DNA of 64,000 nt from NCBI RefSeq assembly GCF_047553045.1, contig NZ_CP180208.1, forward strand, positions 1,364,001-1,428,000, read 5' to 3'. Source of the stretch: Sphingomonas_L flavalba_A (GTDB lineage: Bacteria > Pseudomonadota > Alphaproteobacteria > Sphingomonadales > Sphingomonadaceae). Under the pieces are notes generated by a model. The model made no database searches, had not been told where the DNA came from, and worked only from the letters and a program-made list of their open reading frames with translations. Of the stretch, positions 42,527 through 52,604 are shown in pieces. The translations under genes and the position numbers were made by a program. Numbering within the stretch: position 1 is the stretch's first letter; each line of letters starts with the position of its first letter.

Positions 42527-44776
42527 TCATACGCTGGTGACAGGGGTGTGATCGGGGGTGTCGTCGTCCGCCGTGGTGTTTGGCGCGGGGTCGGCCAGCG
42601 GTGCCAGCGTCGCCGGATCGAGCGAGATGACGACGATCGTGCCGCCCCCGTCGCGATCGGCGAAGGCGATCGTGCCGAAATGTTCCTCGACGATCTTCTT
42701 GACGATGGCGAGGCCGAGGCCAGTGCCGCGCGCCCGCGTCGTCACATAAGGCTCTACCAGCCGGTCGCGTTCGGTCGGCAAGCCGATGCCGTCGTCGGCG
42801 ACGGTGATTTCCAGCCGATGCTGTGCGGTTTCGGCGATGGTCATCGCCACCATGCCGCTGGCCGGCGCCGCTTTCTGCTCGATCGCTTCGACCGCGTTCT
42901 TGACGATGTTGGTCAGCGCCTGGCCGAGCTGGCGCCGGTCGCAGACCAGCGCCGGGTGGACGGCCGGCGCGTCGAGCGAGAAGCGGACGCCGGGATGGGC
43001 GACCTCGTGCAGGAATAGCGCCTGCCGGGCGATGTCGACGATCGATTCCGGGCGGAAAACCGGTTTCGGCATCCGCGCGAAGGACGAGAATTCATCGACC
43101 ATCCGCCGCAGGTCACCGACCTGGCGGACGATTGTTTCGGTCAGCCGGCCGAAGGTTGCCGGATCGCTTTGCACTTCCTTGCCGTAGCGGCGCTGGAGCC
43201 GCTCTGCGGCGAGCTGAATCGGGGTGAGCGGGTTCTTGATTTCGTGCGCGATGCGCCGCGCCACGTCGGACCAGGCGGCGCGGCGCTGGTCGAGCAACTG
43301 CTGGGTGATGTCGTCGAAAGTGAGAACATGGCCGCCCTTGTTGGCGACGCGCTTCACCGCCAGCGTGCGCGGCTCGCCACGACTGACCAACTGGACGATC
43401 GCGTCGCGTTCCGGCGCGTCCAGCATCTCGCCCAGTTCCGGCGCGACATCGGCGAGCGGCAGGCCGACCAGCGAATCATCCTCGGTATCGAGCAGGGCGC
43501 GGGCCGATCGGTTCATCAGCCTGATCCGGTGTTCGTCGTCGACCGCGACGACACCGGCGGAGACGCCGGACAGCACCGCCTCAGTCAATGCGCGGCGGCT
43601 GTCGAGCTGGCTGTTGGCGGCGACCAGCGCGCCGGTCTGCTCCTCCAGCCGGCTGGTCATGCGGTTGAACGCATTGGCGAGGGTGCCAACCTCGTCGCGC
43701 GCCCGCGGCTCCGCCACCCGCGCCGACAGGTCGCCATTGGCCACCTGCCGCGCCGCGCGCACCAGTTCGCCAACCGGTCGGACCAATCGATCGGCGACCT
43801 TCAGCGCGATCCATACCGCCGCGCCGACAATCAGCAGCGACATCAGCAGCAACGCCGCGTTGAAGCGCAATTGTAGCAGGCGCGAACGTTTGAGCAGCGC
43901 GTCATAGTCGGCGATCACCGCGTTGGCCCGGGTCAGCCCCTTCGGGTCGTAGAGGCGCGAGGCGTAGAGGTAGGTGCCGCTTTGCGCGTCGAGGCGGGTC
44001 ACCGCTTCCACCCGGTCCCTGGTCTCGCTGATCACCACCGGGTCTTCGCGCAGGCGGGCGATAATCGCCGGGGTCACCCGCTGCTCGATCTCCCGCTCTT
44101 CCGGGTTGATGATCGCCAGGGTCAGCGGCGCTTCGCCGGAACGGACGGAAACGATCGCCGATTCGTTCAGTTTGCGGCCGACGACCTGATAGGCATAGCC
44201 TTCGCGGAACTGGATGCTGTCCGACCGCCATTGCGACAGGTAGCTTCGCAGGTCCGACGCCATCGTCACCGTTTCGTCCGCAACTTCGCGCTGCTGCTCG
44301 CTGTAGAATTCGCGCGCCAGTTCTCCGGCGTTTTCCAGCATCCCGCGTGCCCGGTCCGAAAACCAGAATTCGACGCCGTACTGGAACAGCAGCGAGGCGA
44401 AGATCACCACCAGCAGCATCGGCACCGCCGCGATCAGCGAGAACAGCGCGACCAGCCGGACATGGAGCCGTCCGTTGCCGCCGACCGGCGAGCGCGCGGC
44501 GCGGCCATGGGCAACGCGGCGACCGAGCAGCACCAGCAGTGCCATTGTCGGCACCAGATTGGCGACGAGCAGCAGCGCCACCACCGGCGGGCTGAGCAGC
44601 CGCGGCGCGTCACCGGTGTTGGCAATGGTGTGGTAGCTGAGTGTGGCGATGACGATCGCGACGAGGAAGGTCAGGATTTCCACCGCCGGCATGTAGCGCC
44701 CGCGCCGATAGATGACGGTCAGCGCACGGCGCCAACGCGGCTGGTTATGAGTAGGATTGGCGGTCTGGGCATCCAT
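42527..44776 (-). CDS. ntrY: sensor histidine kinase NtrY
   Basis: Membrane sensor for NtrX. The 749 residues contain several N-terminal spans (about 30-110), a long periplasmic loop, a further span (about 295-315), HAMP (VRPVGELVRAARQVANGDLS), PAS (SAGVVAVDDEHRIRLMN), HisKA with the phosphorylated His in RRIAHEIKNPLTPIQLA, and HATPase with NIVKNAVEAI, VADDGIGLP and GTGLGLAIVKKI. ATG 44776 is favoured since the preceding in-frame residues are unrelated; no strong ribosome site was seen. It follows ntrC by about 70 bases. Confidence 0.95.
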   Translation of the reverse strand: MDAQTANPTHNQPRWRRALTVIYRRGRYMPAVEILTFLVAIVIATLSYHTIANTGDAPRLLSPPVVALLLVANLVPTMALLVLLGRRVAHGRAARSPVGGNGRLHVRLVALFSLIAAVPMLLVVIFASLLFQYGVEFWFSDRARGMLENAGELAREFYSEQQREVADETVTMASDLRSYLSQWRSDSIQFREGYAYQVVGRKLNESAIVSVRSGEAPLTLAIINPEEREIEQRVTPAIIARLREDPVVISETRDRVEAVTRLDAQSGTYLYASRLYDPKGLTRANAVIADYDALLKRSRLLQLRFNAALLLMSLLIVGAAVWIALKVADRLVRPVGELVRAARQVANGDLSARVAEPRARDEVGTLANAFNRMTSRLEEQTGALVAANSQLDSRRALTEAVLSGVSAGVVAVDDEHRIRLMNRSARALLDTEDDSLVGLPLADVAPELGEMLDAPERDAIVQLVSRGEPRTLAVKRVANKGGHVLTFDDITQQLLDQRRAAWSDVARRIAHEIKNPLTPIQLAAERLQRRYGKEVQSDPATFGRLTETIVRQVGDLRRMVDEFSSFARMPKPVFRPESIVDIARQALFLHEVAHPGVRFSLDAPAVHPALVCDRRQLGQALTNIVKNAVEAIEQKAAPASGMVAMTIAETAQHRLEITVADDGIGLPTERDRLVEPYVTTRARGTGLGLAIVKKIVEEHFGTIAFADRDGGGTIVVISLDPATLAPLADPAPNTTADDDTPDHTPVTSV

Positions 44777-44845
44777 CGTTGCATCGATACAACAAACTCG
44801 TTGCAAGCAAAACACAGCTTTCGATCGATGACACCATGGCGTCGA

Positions 44846-46282
<1,437 letters not shown>

Positions 46283-46284
46283 GC

Positions 46285-47379
46285 CTAACCCTCCGTCGCG
46301 CGCGGCAGCAACAGCCGGAACACGGTGCGTTCCGGCATCCCTTCACGGGCGTACTGGACCAGTCCGCCCATGTCGCGCACCAGTTTGTCGACCAGCGCCA
46401 GGCCGAGGCCCCTGCCCTCCGGCCGCCCGGAGACGAACGGATCGAACATGTGTTCGGCCAGTTCCGGCGGCGCGCCGGGGCCGTCGTCGATCACGCAGAG
46501 TTCGATCGGCAGCGGCCGTCGGCCGGGGCTGTTGTCTATGCTGACCGATACGCCGTGGCGGTAGCCGGTGGTCAACGTAATATGCCCATTTTTTCCAGTC
46601 GCTTCAGAAGCATTTTTTATCAGGTTTATTAAAATCTGAACCATCGCGTCGCGGTTCAGCATCGCCGGGGGCAGCGACGGATCATAGCGTTCATGGATCG
46701 CGACGCCGGCGGCGAAACCGCGCGCGGCGAGTTGCCGGACGTGGTCGAGGATCGGATAGATATTTTCCGCCGCGACCGGCAGCGGGCGGGTGTCCGTAAA
46801 GCCTTCCATCTGGTCGATCAGGGCGGCGATACGGTCGACTTCGGCCCGGATCAGCCGGGTCAGGCCCTGCGCGTCGGCGGGCACGTCCTGTTCCAGCAAT
46901 TGCGCCGCGCCACGAATGCCGGACAGCGGGTTCTTGATCTCGTGCGCCAGCATGCCGGCGGCGCCGATCGCGGCGCGGATGCCGCCGCCGCGTTCCAGCC
47001 GATGGCCCATGCTGTGCCCAGCGCCAGCATAATGCAGGCTCAACAGGCTCCACCCCGGCCAGTCCGGCACAGTGGTCACGATGAAATCGGCGCGGAACCG
47101 CCCGCCCCGCACCGTCATCAGCGGCACGTCGTAGAGCGCGATCGCCGCGCCCGGTTCGCCCCGCTCAACATAGGCGGTCGGCAACACCAACGTGTCGGCC
47201 AGCATGCGGCCGCACAGGGCAGCACGGCTGTGGTTCAGCAGATTTTCGGCGGCGGGGTTGGCATCGCGGACCAGTCCGTCCGGATCTATGACGAGCAGCG
47301 CCGCCGATAGGGCGTTGAAAAGCTCGCCGGGCGCAGGCGGCCCCGGCGGCGCGGTCAGGCGGCGGCGCGCGACAACCAC
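46285..47379 (-). CDS. ntrB: nitrogen sensor kinase NtrB
   Basis: Cytoplasmic histidine kinase/phosphatase that sets NtrC phosphorylation according to PII protein signals. The 364 residues lack membrane spans. A PAS domain (about 20-120, ALLVIDPDGLVRDANPAAEN) precedes HisKA with the phosphorylated His in MLAHEIKNPLSGIRGAA and HATPase with NLIKNASEA, CVIDDGPGAPP and GRGLGLALVDKL. GTG 47379 lies within the end of dusB (25-base overlap), a typical dusB-ntrB arrangement. Confidence 0.96.
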   Translation of the reverse strand: MVVARRRLTAPPGPPAPGELFNALSAALLVIDPDGLVRDANPAAENLLNHSRAALCGRMLADTLVLPTAYVERGEPGAAIALYDVPLMTVRGGRFRADFIVTTVPDWPGWSLLSLHYAGAGHSMGHRLERGGGIRAAIGAAGMLAHEIKNPLSGIRGAAQLLEQDVPADAQGLTRLIRAEVDRIAALIDQMEGFTDTRPLPVAAENIYPILDHVRQLAARGFAAGVAIHERYDPSLPPAMLNRDAMVQILINLIKNASEATGKNGHITLTTGYRHGVSVSIDNSPGRRPLPIELCVIDDGPGAPPELAEHMFDPFVSGRPEGRGLGLALVDKLVRDMGGLVQYAREGMPERTVFRLLLPRATEG

Positions 47380-48353
47380 GGCGCGTAGAACTCGGCGAGC
47401 ATCGCCAGCACCGTCCTTGCCTCCGGCACCTGCGTCACGCGATTGCGGAACTCGGCCGATCCGGGCAGGCCCTTGGTGTACCAGCCGATGTGCTTGCGGG
47501 CCATGTTGACGCCGGTCATCTCGCCATAATGGCTAAGCATCGCCTCATAATGCTCTACGATAACACGATATTGTTCGTCGATCGACGGATCGGGCAGGCG
47601 CGTGCCGGTGGCGAACCAGTGCATCATCTGGCGGAGCAGCCAGGGCCGGCCATAGGCGCCCCGGCCGACCATGATCCCGTCGGCACCGGACAGCGTCAAC
47701 GCCTGTTCGGCATCGTCGATCGAGCAGATATCGCCATTGGCGATGACCGGGATCGATACCGCGTCCTTGACCGAGCGGATGAACGCCCAGTCCGCCTCGC
47801 CCTTGTACATCTGGCAGCGGGTGCGGCCGTGGACGGTGATCATGCGGACACCAATGTCTTCGGCGATCCGCGCCAGTTCCGGCGCGTTCAGGCTGGCATG
47901 GTCCCAGCCCATCCGCATCTTCAGCGTAACCGGAACCGACACCGCCTTGACCGTGGCCGCGACGATGTCCGTCGCCAGTTTCAGGTCGCGCATCAGCGCC
48001 GATCCGGCGTCGCCGTTGACCACCTTGCGGACCGGGCAGCCCATGTTGATGTCGATGATCGCGGCGCCGCGATCCTCGTTCAGCCTGGCCGCCTCGCCCA
48101 TTTCGCGCGGGGTGCAGCCGACGAGCTGCATCGACACCGGCTCCTCGATCGGGTCCCACGCCGCCTTTTGCAGCGACTGGCGGGTCTCGCGGATCGCCGC
48201 CTGGCTGGCGATCATCTCGGTCACGTTCAGGCCGGACCCATAGCGCCGCACCACCCGCCGGAACGGCAGGTCGCTGACGCCGGTCATCGGCGCGAGCAGC
48301 ACGGGGCTGTCGATCCGGAGCGGACCGATCTGGATCGGGTTGAGTGTCGCCAT
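47355..48353 (-). CDS. dusB: tRNA-dihydrouridine synthase B
   Basis: FMN enzyme reducing uridine in the tRNA D-loop. The 332 residues show LLAPMTGVSDLPFRRVVRRY, the catalytic cysteine in DINMGCPVRKVV, the phosphate-binding VHGRTRCQMYKGEAD and IANGDICSIDDAEQAL, GADGIMVGRGAYGRPW. It is the first gene of the ntr operon, divergent from ispDF across about 80 bases. In many proteobacteria dusB is linked to fis; in alphaproteobacteria to ntrBC, as here. Confidence 0.96.
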   Translation of the reverse strand: MATLNPIQIGPLRIDSPVLLAPMTGVSDLPFRRVVRRYGSGLNVTEMIASQAAIRETRQSLQKAAWDPIEEPVSMQLVGCTPREMGEAARLNEDRGAAIIDINMGCPVRKVVNGDAGSALMRDLKLATDIVAATVKAVSVPVTLKMRMGWDHASLNAPELARIAEDIGVRMITVHGRTRCQMYKGEADWAFIRSVKDAVSIPVIANGDICSIDDAEQALTLSGADGIMVGRGAYGRPWLLRQMMHWFATGTRLPDPSIDEQYRVIVEHYEAMLSHYGEMTGVNMARKHIGWYTKGLPGSAEFRNRVTQVPEARTVLAMLAEFYAPWLSRAAA

Positions 48354-48436
48354 CGGGAATGTGCCTGAAATTTAGGCAGAGCCTTAACCGCAAAGCGGCT
48401 GGCGGGCAAGCGCGGGCTGGTCTAGGGCCGCCGGCG

Positions 48437-49588
48437 ATGAGGGACAGACGGGTCATCGGGCTGGTCGTAGCCGCCGGCGCGGGCGAGCGTGCCGGCGGCG
48501 GCGTGCCGAAGCAGTACCGGAGGGTGGCCGGGCGCGCGGTGATCGCCCGCGCCTGCGACGGGCTGGCCGCGCACCCGGCGATCGACGCGGTGCATGTGGT
48601 GATCGGCGCCGGGCAGGAGGCGCTGCTCGCCGAGGCGTTTGGTGGCAATCCGCCGGCGTGGACGATCGGCGGGGCAACCCGCCGGGATTCGGTCCGCGCC
48701 GGGCTGGCGGCGATCGACGGTACCATTGTGCTGATCCACGATGCGGCGCGCCCGTTCCTGCCGGCGGCGGTGGTCGACCGGCTGCTCGCCGCGCTCGACG
48801 ATGCAGACGGCGCCGTCCCCGCCCTGCCCGTTGCCGATACGCTGGCGCGCGGGGACGCGGCGCTGGGCGACACCGTGGCGCGCGCCGGCCTCAACCGCAT
48901 CCAGACGCCGCAGGCCTTTCCGCTTCCGTTGATCCGCGCCGCCCATGCCGCCTGGCCGGAGGGTGAGGAAGCGACCGACGACGCGCAGGTCGCCCGCGCC
49001 GCCGGGCATGGCGTGGCGCTGGTCGCCGGGGATGCCGCGCTCGACAAGCTGACCACCGCCGACGACATCGCCCGTGCCGAGGCGCGGCTGGCGGCGAGGC
49101 TCGTCAGCCGCACCGGCAGCGGCTTCGATGTCCACCGGCTGGAAGCCGGGGCGGAATTGTGGCTGGGCGGGGTACGGATCGCGCATGACAAGGGGCTGTC
49201 CGGCCATTCCGACGCCGACGTCGCGCTGCACGCGCTGACCGACGCGATTCTCGGCGCGATCGGCGACGGGGACATCGGCAGCCATTTCCCGCCCAGCGAC
49301 CCGCAATGGCGCGGTGCCCCGTCCCGCTTGTTCGTCGAACATGCGGCGGCGCTGGTCGCGGCGCGCGGCGGGGTGATCGACCATGTCGACGTGACGATCA
49401 TCTGCGAGGCGCCGCGCGTCGGCCCGTATCGCGACAGCATCCGCGCGACGATCGCGGCGCTGTTGCGGCTGCCCGAACGCAGGGTTAGCATCAAGGCGAC
49501 GACGACGGAGAGGCTGGGTTTCACCGGCCGGGGCGAAGGGATCGCGGCACAGGCGATCGCCACGGTCAGACTGTCGGAGGATCAGTGA
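48437..49588 (+). CDS. ispDF: bifunctional IspD/IspF of the MEP isoprenoid pathway
   Basis: Fused 2-C-methyl-D-erythritol 4-phosphate cytidylyltransferase and 2,4-cyclodiphosphate synthase. The 383 residues start with the IspD nucleotide-binding segment VVAAGAGERAGGGVPKQY, with RDSVRAGL, IHDAARPF and RIQTPQAF. IspF (about 228-383) begins RTGSGFDVHRLEAG (metal-binding DVH), then GHSDADVALHALTDAILGA, DIGSHFPPSD and KATTTERLGFTGRGEGIA. Gene fusion is usual in alphaproteobacteria. ATG 48437 is selected over an upstream in-frame start inside the spacer. Confidence 0.97.
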   Translation: MRDRRVIGLVVAAGAGERAGGGVPKQYRRVAGRAVIARACDGLAAHPAIDAVHVVIGAGQEALLAEAFGGNPPAWTIGGATRRDSVRAGLAAIDGTIVLIHDAARPFLPAAVVDRLLAALDDADGAVPALPVADTLARGDAALGDTVARAGLNRIQTPQAFPLPLIRAAHAAWPEGEEATDDAQVARAAGHGVALVAGDAALDKLTTADDIARAEARLAARLVSRTGSGFDVHRLEAGAELWLGGVRIAHDKGLSGHSDADVALHALTDAILGAIGDGDIGSHFPPSDPQWRGAPSRLFVEHAAALVAARGGVIDHVDVTIICEAPRVGPYRDSIRATIAALLRLPERRVSIKATTTERLGFTGRGEGIAAQAIATVRLSEDQ

Positions 49589-50112
49589 GCGAGAAACAGG
49601 ACAGCCTGCTGCCGGCCGCGCTCGTCGAGCGGGCGCGGGCGGTGATTGCGGCGAACCGCGCCGCCGGCCTGCGCGTCGCGGTGGCGGAAAGCTGCACCGG
49701 CGGGCTGGTCAGCGCGGCGCTGACCGAGATTCCCGGCTCGTCCGACGTGCTGGAGGCCGGCTGGGTCGTTTACGCCAACGAGGCGAAAACCGGCATTCTG
49801 GGCGTGAGCCTTGACGTGCTGGAGACGTTTGGCGCGGTGTCGATCGCCACCGCCTGGGGCATGGCGCAGAACGCGCTCGCCAAGAGCGACGCCGACGTCG
49901 CCGTCGCGATCACCGGCATTGCCGGGCCGGGCGGCGGCGACGAGAAGAAGCCGGTCGGGACCGTCGTGTTTGCGCGGGCGGAAAAGAACGCCAACCCCGA
50001 CAAGATCGTCGCCGACCGCAAGGAATTCGGCGATCTGGGGCGCGGCGGCGTCCGGCTTCAGGCGGCGCTGTGCGCGCTCGACTTGCTGATGCCGGAATCG
50101 CCGGCGCCGTAG
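49585..50112 (+). CDS. CinA-type nicotinamide mononucleotide deamidase (PncC-like)
   Basis: 175-residue stand-alone CinA C-terminal domain; such proteins deamidate NMN. Motifs are VAVAESCTGGLVSAALTEI, WVVYANEAKTGILGV and AITGIAGPGGGDEKKPVGTV. It lacks the N-terminal MoCF domain of full CinA. The GTG start overlaps the ispDF stop. Its 3' end overlaps the convergent coq10 gene by 55 bases. Confidence 0.93.
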   Translation: MSEKQDSLLPAALVERARAVIAANRAAGLRVAVAESCTGGLVSAALTEIPGSSDVLEAGWVVYANEAKTGILGVSLDVLETFGAVSIATAWGMAQNALAKSDADVAVAITGIAGPGGGDEKKPVGTVVFARAEKNANPDKIVADRKEFGDLGRGGVRLQAALCALDLLMPESPAP

Positions 50113-50534
50113 AGCGCCGCTGCCCGCGTTTCGAACGCGCCGATCATCCGGCGCAGCGCGGTGTCGAACACCTGACCGGCCAGCGCCTCGAACAGCCGGT
50201 TGCGGAACGCGAAGTCGACCGAGAAATCGACGAAGCAGCCCCCCGCCCCGTCCGAGCGGAACTGCCAGTCGTTGCGCAGGTGTTTCAGCGGGCCGTCGAC
50301 ATAATCGACATGGACCTCGTCCGGGCGCCGCTTGACGACGCGCGAGGTGAAGGTTTCGCGCAGGCCCTTGAAGCCGACGATCAGGTCGGCGAGCATTTCG
50401 GTGTCGCTGTTCGACCGCACCCGCACCGCCGCGACCCACGGCAGGAATTCGCCGTAGCGGACGACGTCGGCGACCAGGTCGAACATCTGTTCCGGCGACC
50501 AGGGTAAATGCCGGGTTTCGGCGTGACGTGGCAT
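50058..50534 (-). CDS. coenzyme Q-binding protein COQ10, START domain
   Basis: 158 residues of the polyketide-cyclase/START family: MPRHAETRHLPWSPEQMFDL, VVRYGEFLPWVAAVRV, VGFKGLRETFTSRV and CFVDFSVDFAFRNRLFEAL. COQ10 proteins bind ubiquinone and support its use in respiration; the E. coli relative RatA was linked to translation. ATG 50534 lies one base after the lipA stop, so both are coupled; the lipA-coq10 pair is common in alphaproteobacteria. The 3' end overlaps the cinA-like gene by 55 bases. Confidence 0.9.
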   Translation of the reverse strand: MPRHAETRHLPWSPEQMFDLVADVVRYGEFLPWVAAVRVRSNSDTEMLADLIVGFKGLRETFTSRVVKRRPDEVHVDYVDGPLKHLRNDWQFRSDGAGGCFVDFSVDFAFRNRLFEALAGQVFDTALRRMIGAFETRAAALYGAGDSGISKSSAHSAA

Positions 50535-50535
50535 G

Positions 50536-51453
50536 TCAGCCCGCCAGCTTCGCCTCGCGCGCCGCGCGCAGGCGGGCGAAATCGGCATCGGCGTGGTAGC
50601 TGGACCGCGTCAGCGGCGACGAGGCGACGAGCAGGAAGCCCTTGGCCCGCGCGATCGCGGCATAGGCGCCGAAGCTCTGCGGGGTGACGAATTCCGCCAC
50701 CTTGGCATGGCGCGGCGTCGGCTGGAGATACTGGCCCATCGTCATGAAATCGATGTCGGCGGAACGCATGTCGTCCATCACCTGATGGACTTCCAGCCGT
50801 TCCTCGCCCAGCCCCAGCATGATGCCGGACTTGGTGAAGATCGACGGATCGTGGCGCTTGACGCTTTCAAGCAGACGCAGCGACGCATAATAGCGCGCAC
50901 CGGGCCGGATCGTCGGGTAGAGCCGCGGCACCGTTTCCAGATTGTGGTTGTAGACATCCGGCCGGGCGGTGACGATCGACTCGATCGCGCTTTCCGCCTT
51001 GTTGCGGAAATCCGGCGTCAGGATCTCGATCGTCGTCTGCGGCGTCGTCCGCCTCAGCGCCTCGATCACCTTGACGAATTGCGAGGCGCCGCCATCGGGG
51101 AGGTCGTCGCGATCGACGGAGGTGACGACGATGTGCTGCAGGCCAAGCTCTGCCGCCGCGTCGGCGACATGCTGCGGTTCCTGCGCGTCGACCATGCGCG
51201 GCATGCCGGTCTTGACGTTGCAGAAGGCGCAGGCGCGGGTGCAGGTGTCGCCCAGGATCATCACCGTCGCGTGCTTCTTGGTCCAGCACTCGCCGATATT
51301 CGGGCAGGCCGCCTCCTCGCACACCGTGGCCAGGTTGAGACGGCGCATCAGCGCCTTGGTCTCGGCAAAACCGGCGGAGGTCGGCGCCTTGACGCGAATC
51401 CAGTCTGGTTTGCGGGTCCGTGCCGGACGGAGAACGGGGTCTGCTTCGCTCAT
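50536..51453 (-). CDS. lipA: lipoyl synthase
   Basis: Radical SAM enzyme inserting two sulfurs into octanoyl-protein to give lipoate for 2-oxoacid dehydrogenases and the glycine cleavage system. The 305 residues hold both iron-sulfur motifs: the auxiliary cluster set CEEAACPNIGEC and the radical SAM set CTRACAFC, plus the late SSYHADADFARLR with the third-cluster serine region. ATG 51453 is preferred because upstream residues do not resemble LipA. It is divergent from the carbonic anhydrase gene. Confidence 0.97.
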   Translation of the reverse strand: MSEADPVLRPARTRKPDWIRVKAPTSAGFAETKALMRRLNLATVCEEAACPNIGECWTKKHATVMILGDTCTRACAFCNVKTGMPRMVDAQEPQHVADAAAELGLQHIVVTSVDRDDLPDGGASQFVKVIEALRRTTPQTTIEILTPDFRNKAESAIESIVTARPDVYNHNLETVPRLYPTIRPGARYYASLRLLESVKRHDPSIFTKSGIMLGLGEERLEVHQVMDDMRSADIDFMTMGQYLQPTPRHAKVAEFVTPQSFGAYAAIARAKGFLLVASSPLTRSSYHADADFARLRAAREAKLAG

Positions 51454-51550
51454 CGCGTGCAGATAGCGTCGATAGGCGGGACTTGCCACCCCTGCCCTTT
51501 CGGAGTCATGCGGGCGCCCGACACCAAAAACAGGAAACGGGGCGCGACTC

Positions 51551-52189
51551 ATGACGGACTACACCAACCTGCTTGCCGGATACCGTCGTTTCCGCGCCAA
51601 TGGCTGGGCAACGCAGCGCAGCCGCTGGGCGGAACTGTCGGAAGGGCAGCACCCGCGCACGATGATCATCGCCTGTTCGGACAGCCGCTGCGACCCGGCC
51701 GAAATCTTCGATACGTCACCCGGCGAGATCTTCGTCGTCCGCAACGTCGCCAATCTGGTGCCGCCCTACGAGGTCGGCGGCGGGCGCCACGGCGTGTCGG
51801 CGGCGCTGGAATTCGCGGTGATGGAGTTGGAGGTGCGCGACATCGTGGTGATGGGGCACGGCATGTGCGGCGGCTGCGGCGCCTCGCTCAGCCAGTCGTT
51901 CAAGGACGCGAAGCCGGGCGAAGGCGGCTTCATCGCCCACTGGATCGACCTGCTCGACGAGGCGCGCGAACGGATCGTCGCCGAGCATGGCGACGACATC
52001 CACGGCCCGGCTCGTCGCGCGATGGAGCATGAGACGGTGCGCGTCGGCCTCAACAACCTCCGCACCTTCCCCAACATCGCCCGGCGCGAGTCGCTGGGGC
52101 TGGTGACGCTGCACGGCGCCTATTTCGCCATTGCCGACGGGATTCTGCACCTGCTTGACGAACAGACCGGCGCGTTCGAACCTGCCTGA
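51551..52189 (+). CDS. beta-class carbonic anhydrase
   Basis: Zinc enzyme hydrating CO2 to bicarbonate. The 212 residues contain IIACSDSRCDP (zinc ligand Cys42 and the Asp44/Arg46 pair), and VMGHGMCGGCGA with His103 and Cys106 as the other zinc ligands. VRNVANLVPP between them is typical of the prokaryotic beta class. Divergent from lipA and 24 bases ahead of a DoxX gene; a small inverted repeat GCCTGA/TCAGGC (52190-52203) sits between them. Confidence 0.94.
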   Translation: MTDYTNLLAGYRRFRANGWATQRSRWAELSEGQHPRTMIIACSDSRCDPAEIFDTSPGEIFVVRNVANLVPPYEVGGGRHGVSAALEFAVMELEVRDIVVMGHGMCGGCGASLSQSFKDAKPGEGGFIAHWIDLLDEARERIVAEHGDDIHGPARRAMEHETVRVGLNNLRTFPNIARRESLGLVTLHGAYFAIADGILHLLDEQTGAFEPA

Positions 52190-52213
52190 GCCTGAAGTCA
52201 GGCGCGGAGAGGA

Positions 52214-52603
52214 ATGATGCCAAATCAATTTCAGGCCTGGGCGCCCAGGCTGCTGAGTATCCTGCGTATCGTCGCCGCGTTGCTGTTCATCGAGCATGGC
52301 ACCCAGAAACTGTTCGGCTTTCCGGCGGCGGAGATGATGCCGCCGGCCGGCAGCCTGCTGTGGTTCGCCGCAATTCTGGAGGTGGGCGGCGGCGCGTTGT
52401 TGCTGCTCGGCCTGTTCACCCGACCGGTCGCTTTCCTGCTGTCCGGCCAGATGGCGTTCGCCTACTGGATCGCCCATGCGCCGGGATCGCCGTTTCCGGC
52501 GCTGAACGGCGGCGACGCGGCGATCCTGTTCTGCTTCACCTTCCTCTACATCGCCGCCGCCGGACCGGGGCCGTGGAGCATCGACGAGGGACGAAGGCGC
52601 TAG
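52214..52603 (+). CDS. DoxX family membrane protein
   Basis: 129 residues with four hydrophobic segments and the DoxX pattern LLSILRIVAALLFIEHGTQK near the start, LWFAAILEVGGGALLLLGLF and QMAFAYWIAHAPGSPFP. Members are associated with redox or thiosulfate metabolism in a few species, but most have no known role. The ATGATG start leaves ATG 52217 as an equally good choice with a better ribosome spacing. The stop is one base before the next ATG. Confidence 0.88.
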   Translation: MMPNQFQAWAPRLLSILRIVAALLFIEHGTQKLFGFPAAEMMPPAGSLLWFAAILEVGGGALLLLGLFTRPVAFLLSGQMAFAYWIAHAPGSPFPALNGGDAAILFCFTFLYIAAAGPGPWSIDEGRRR

Positions 52604-52604
52604 G

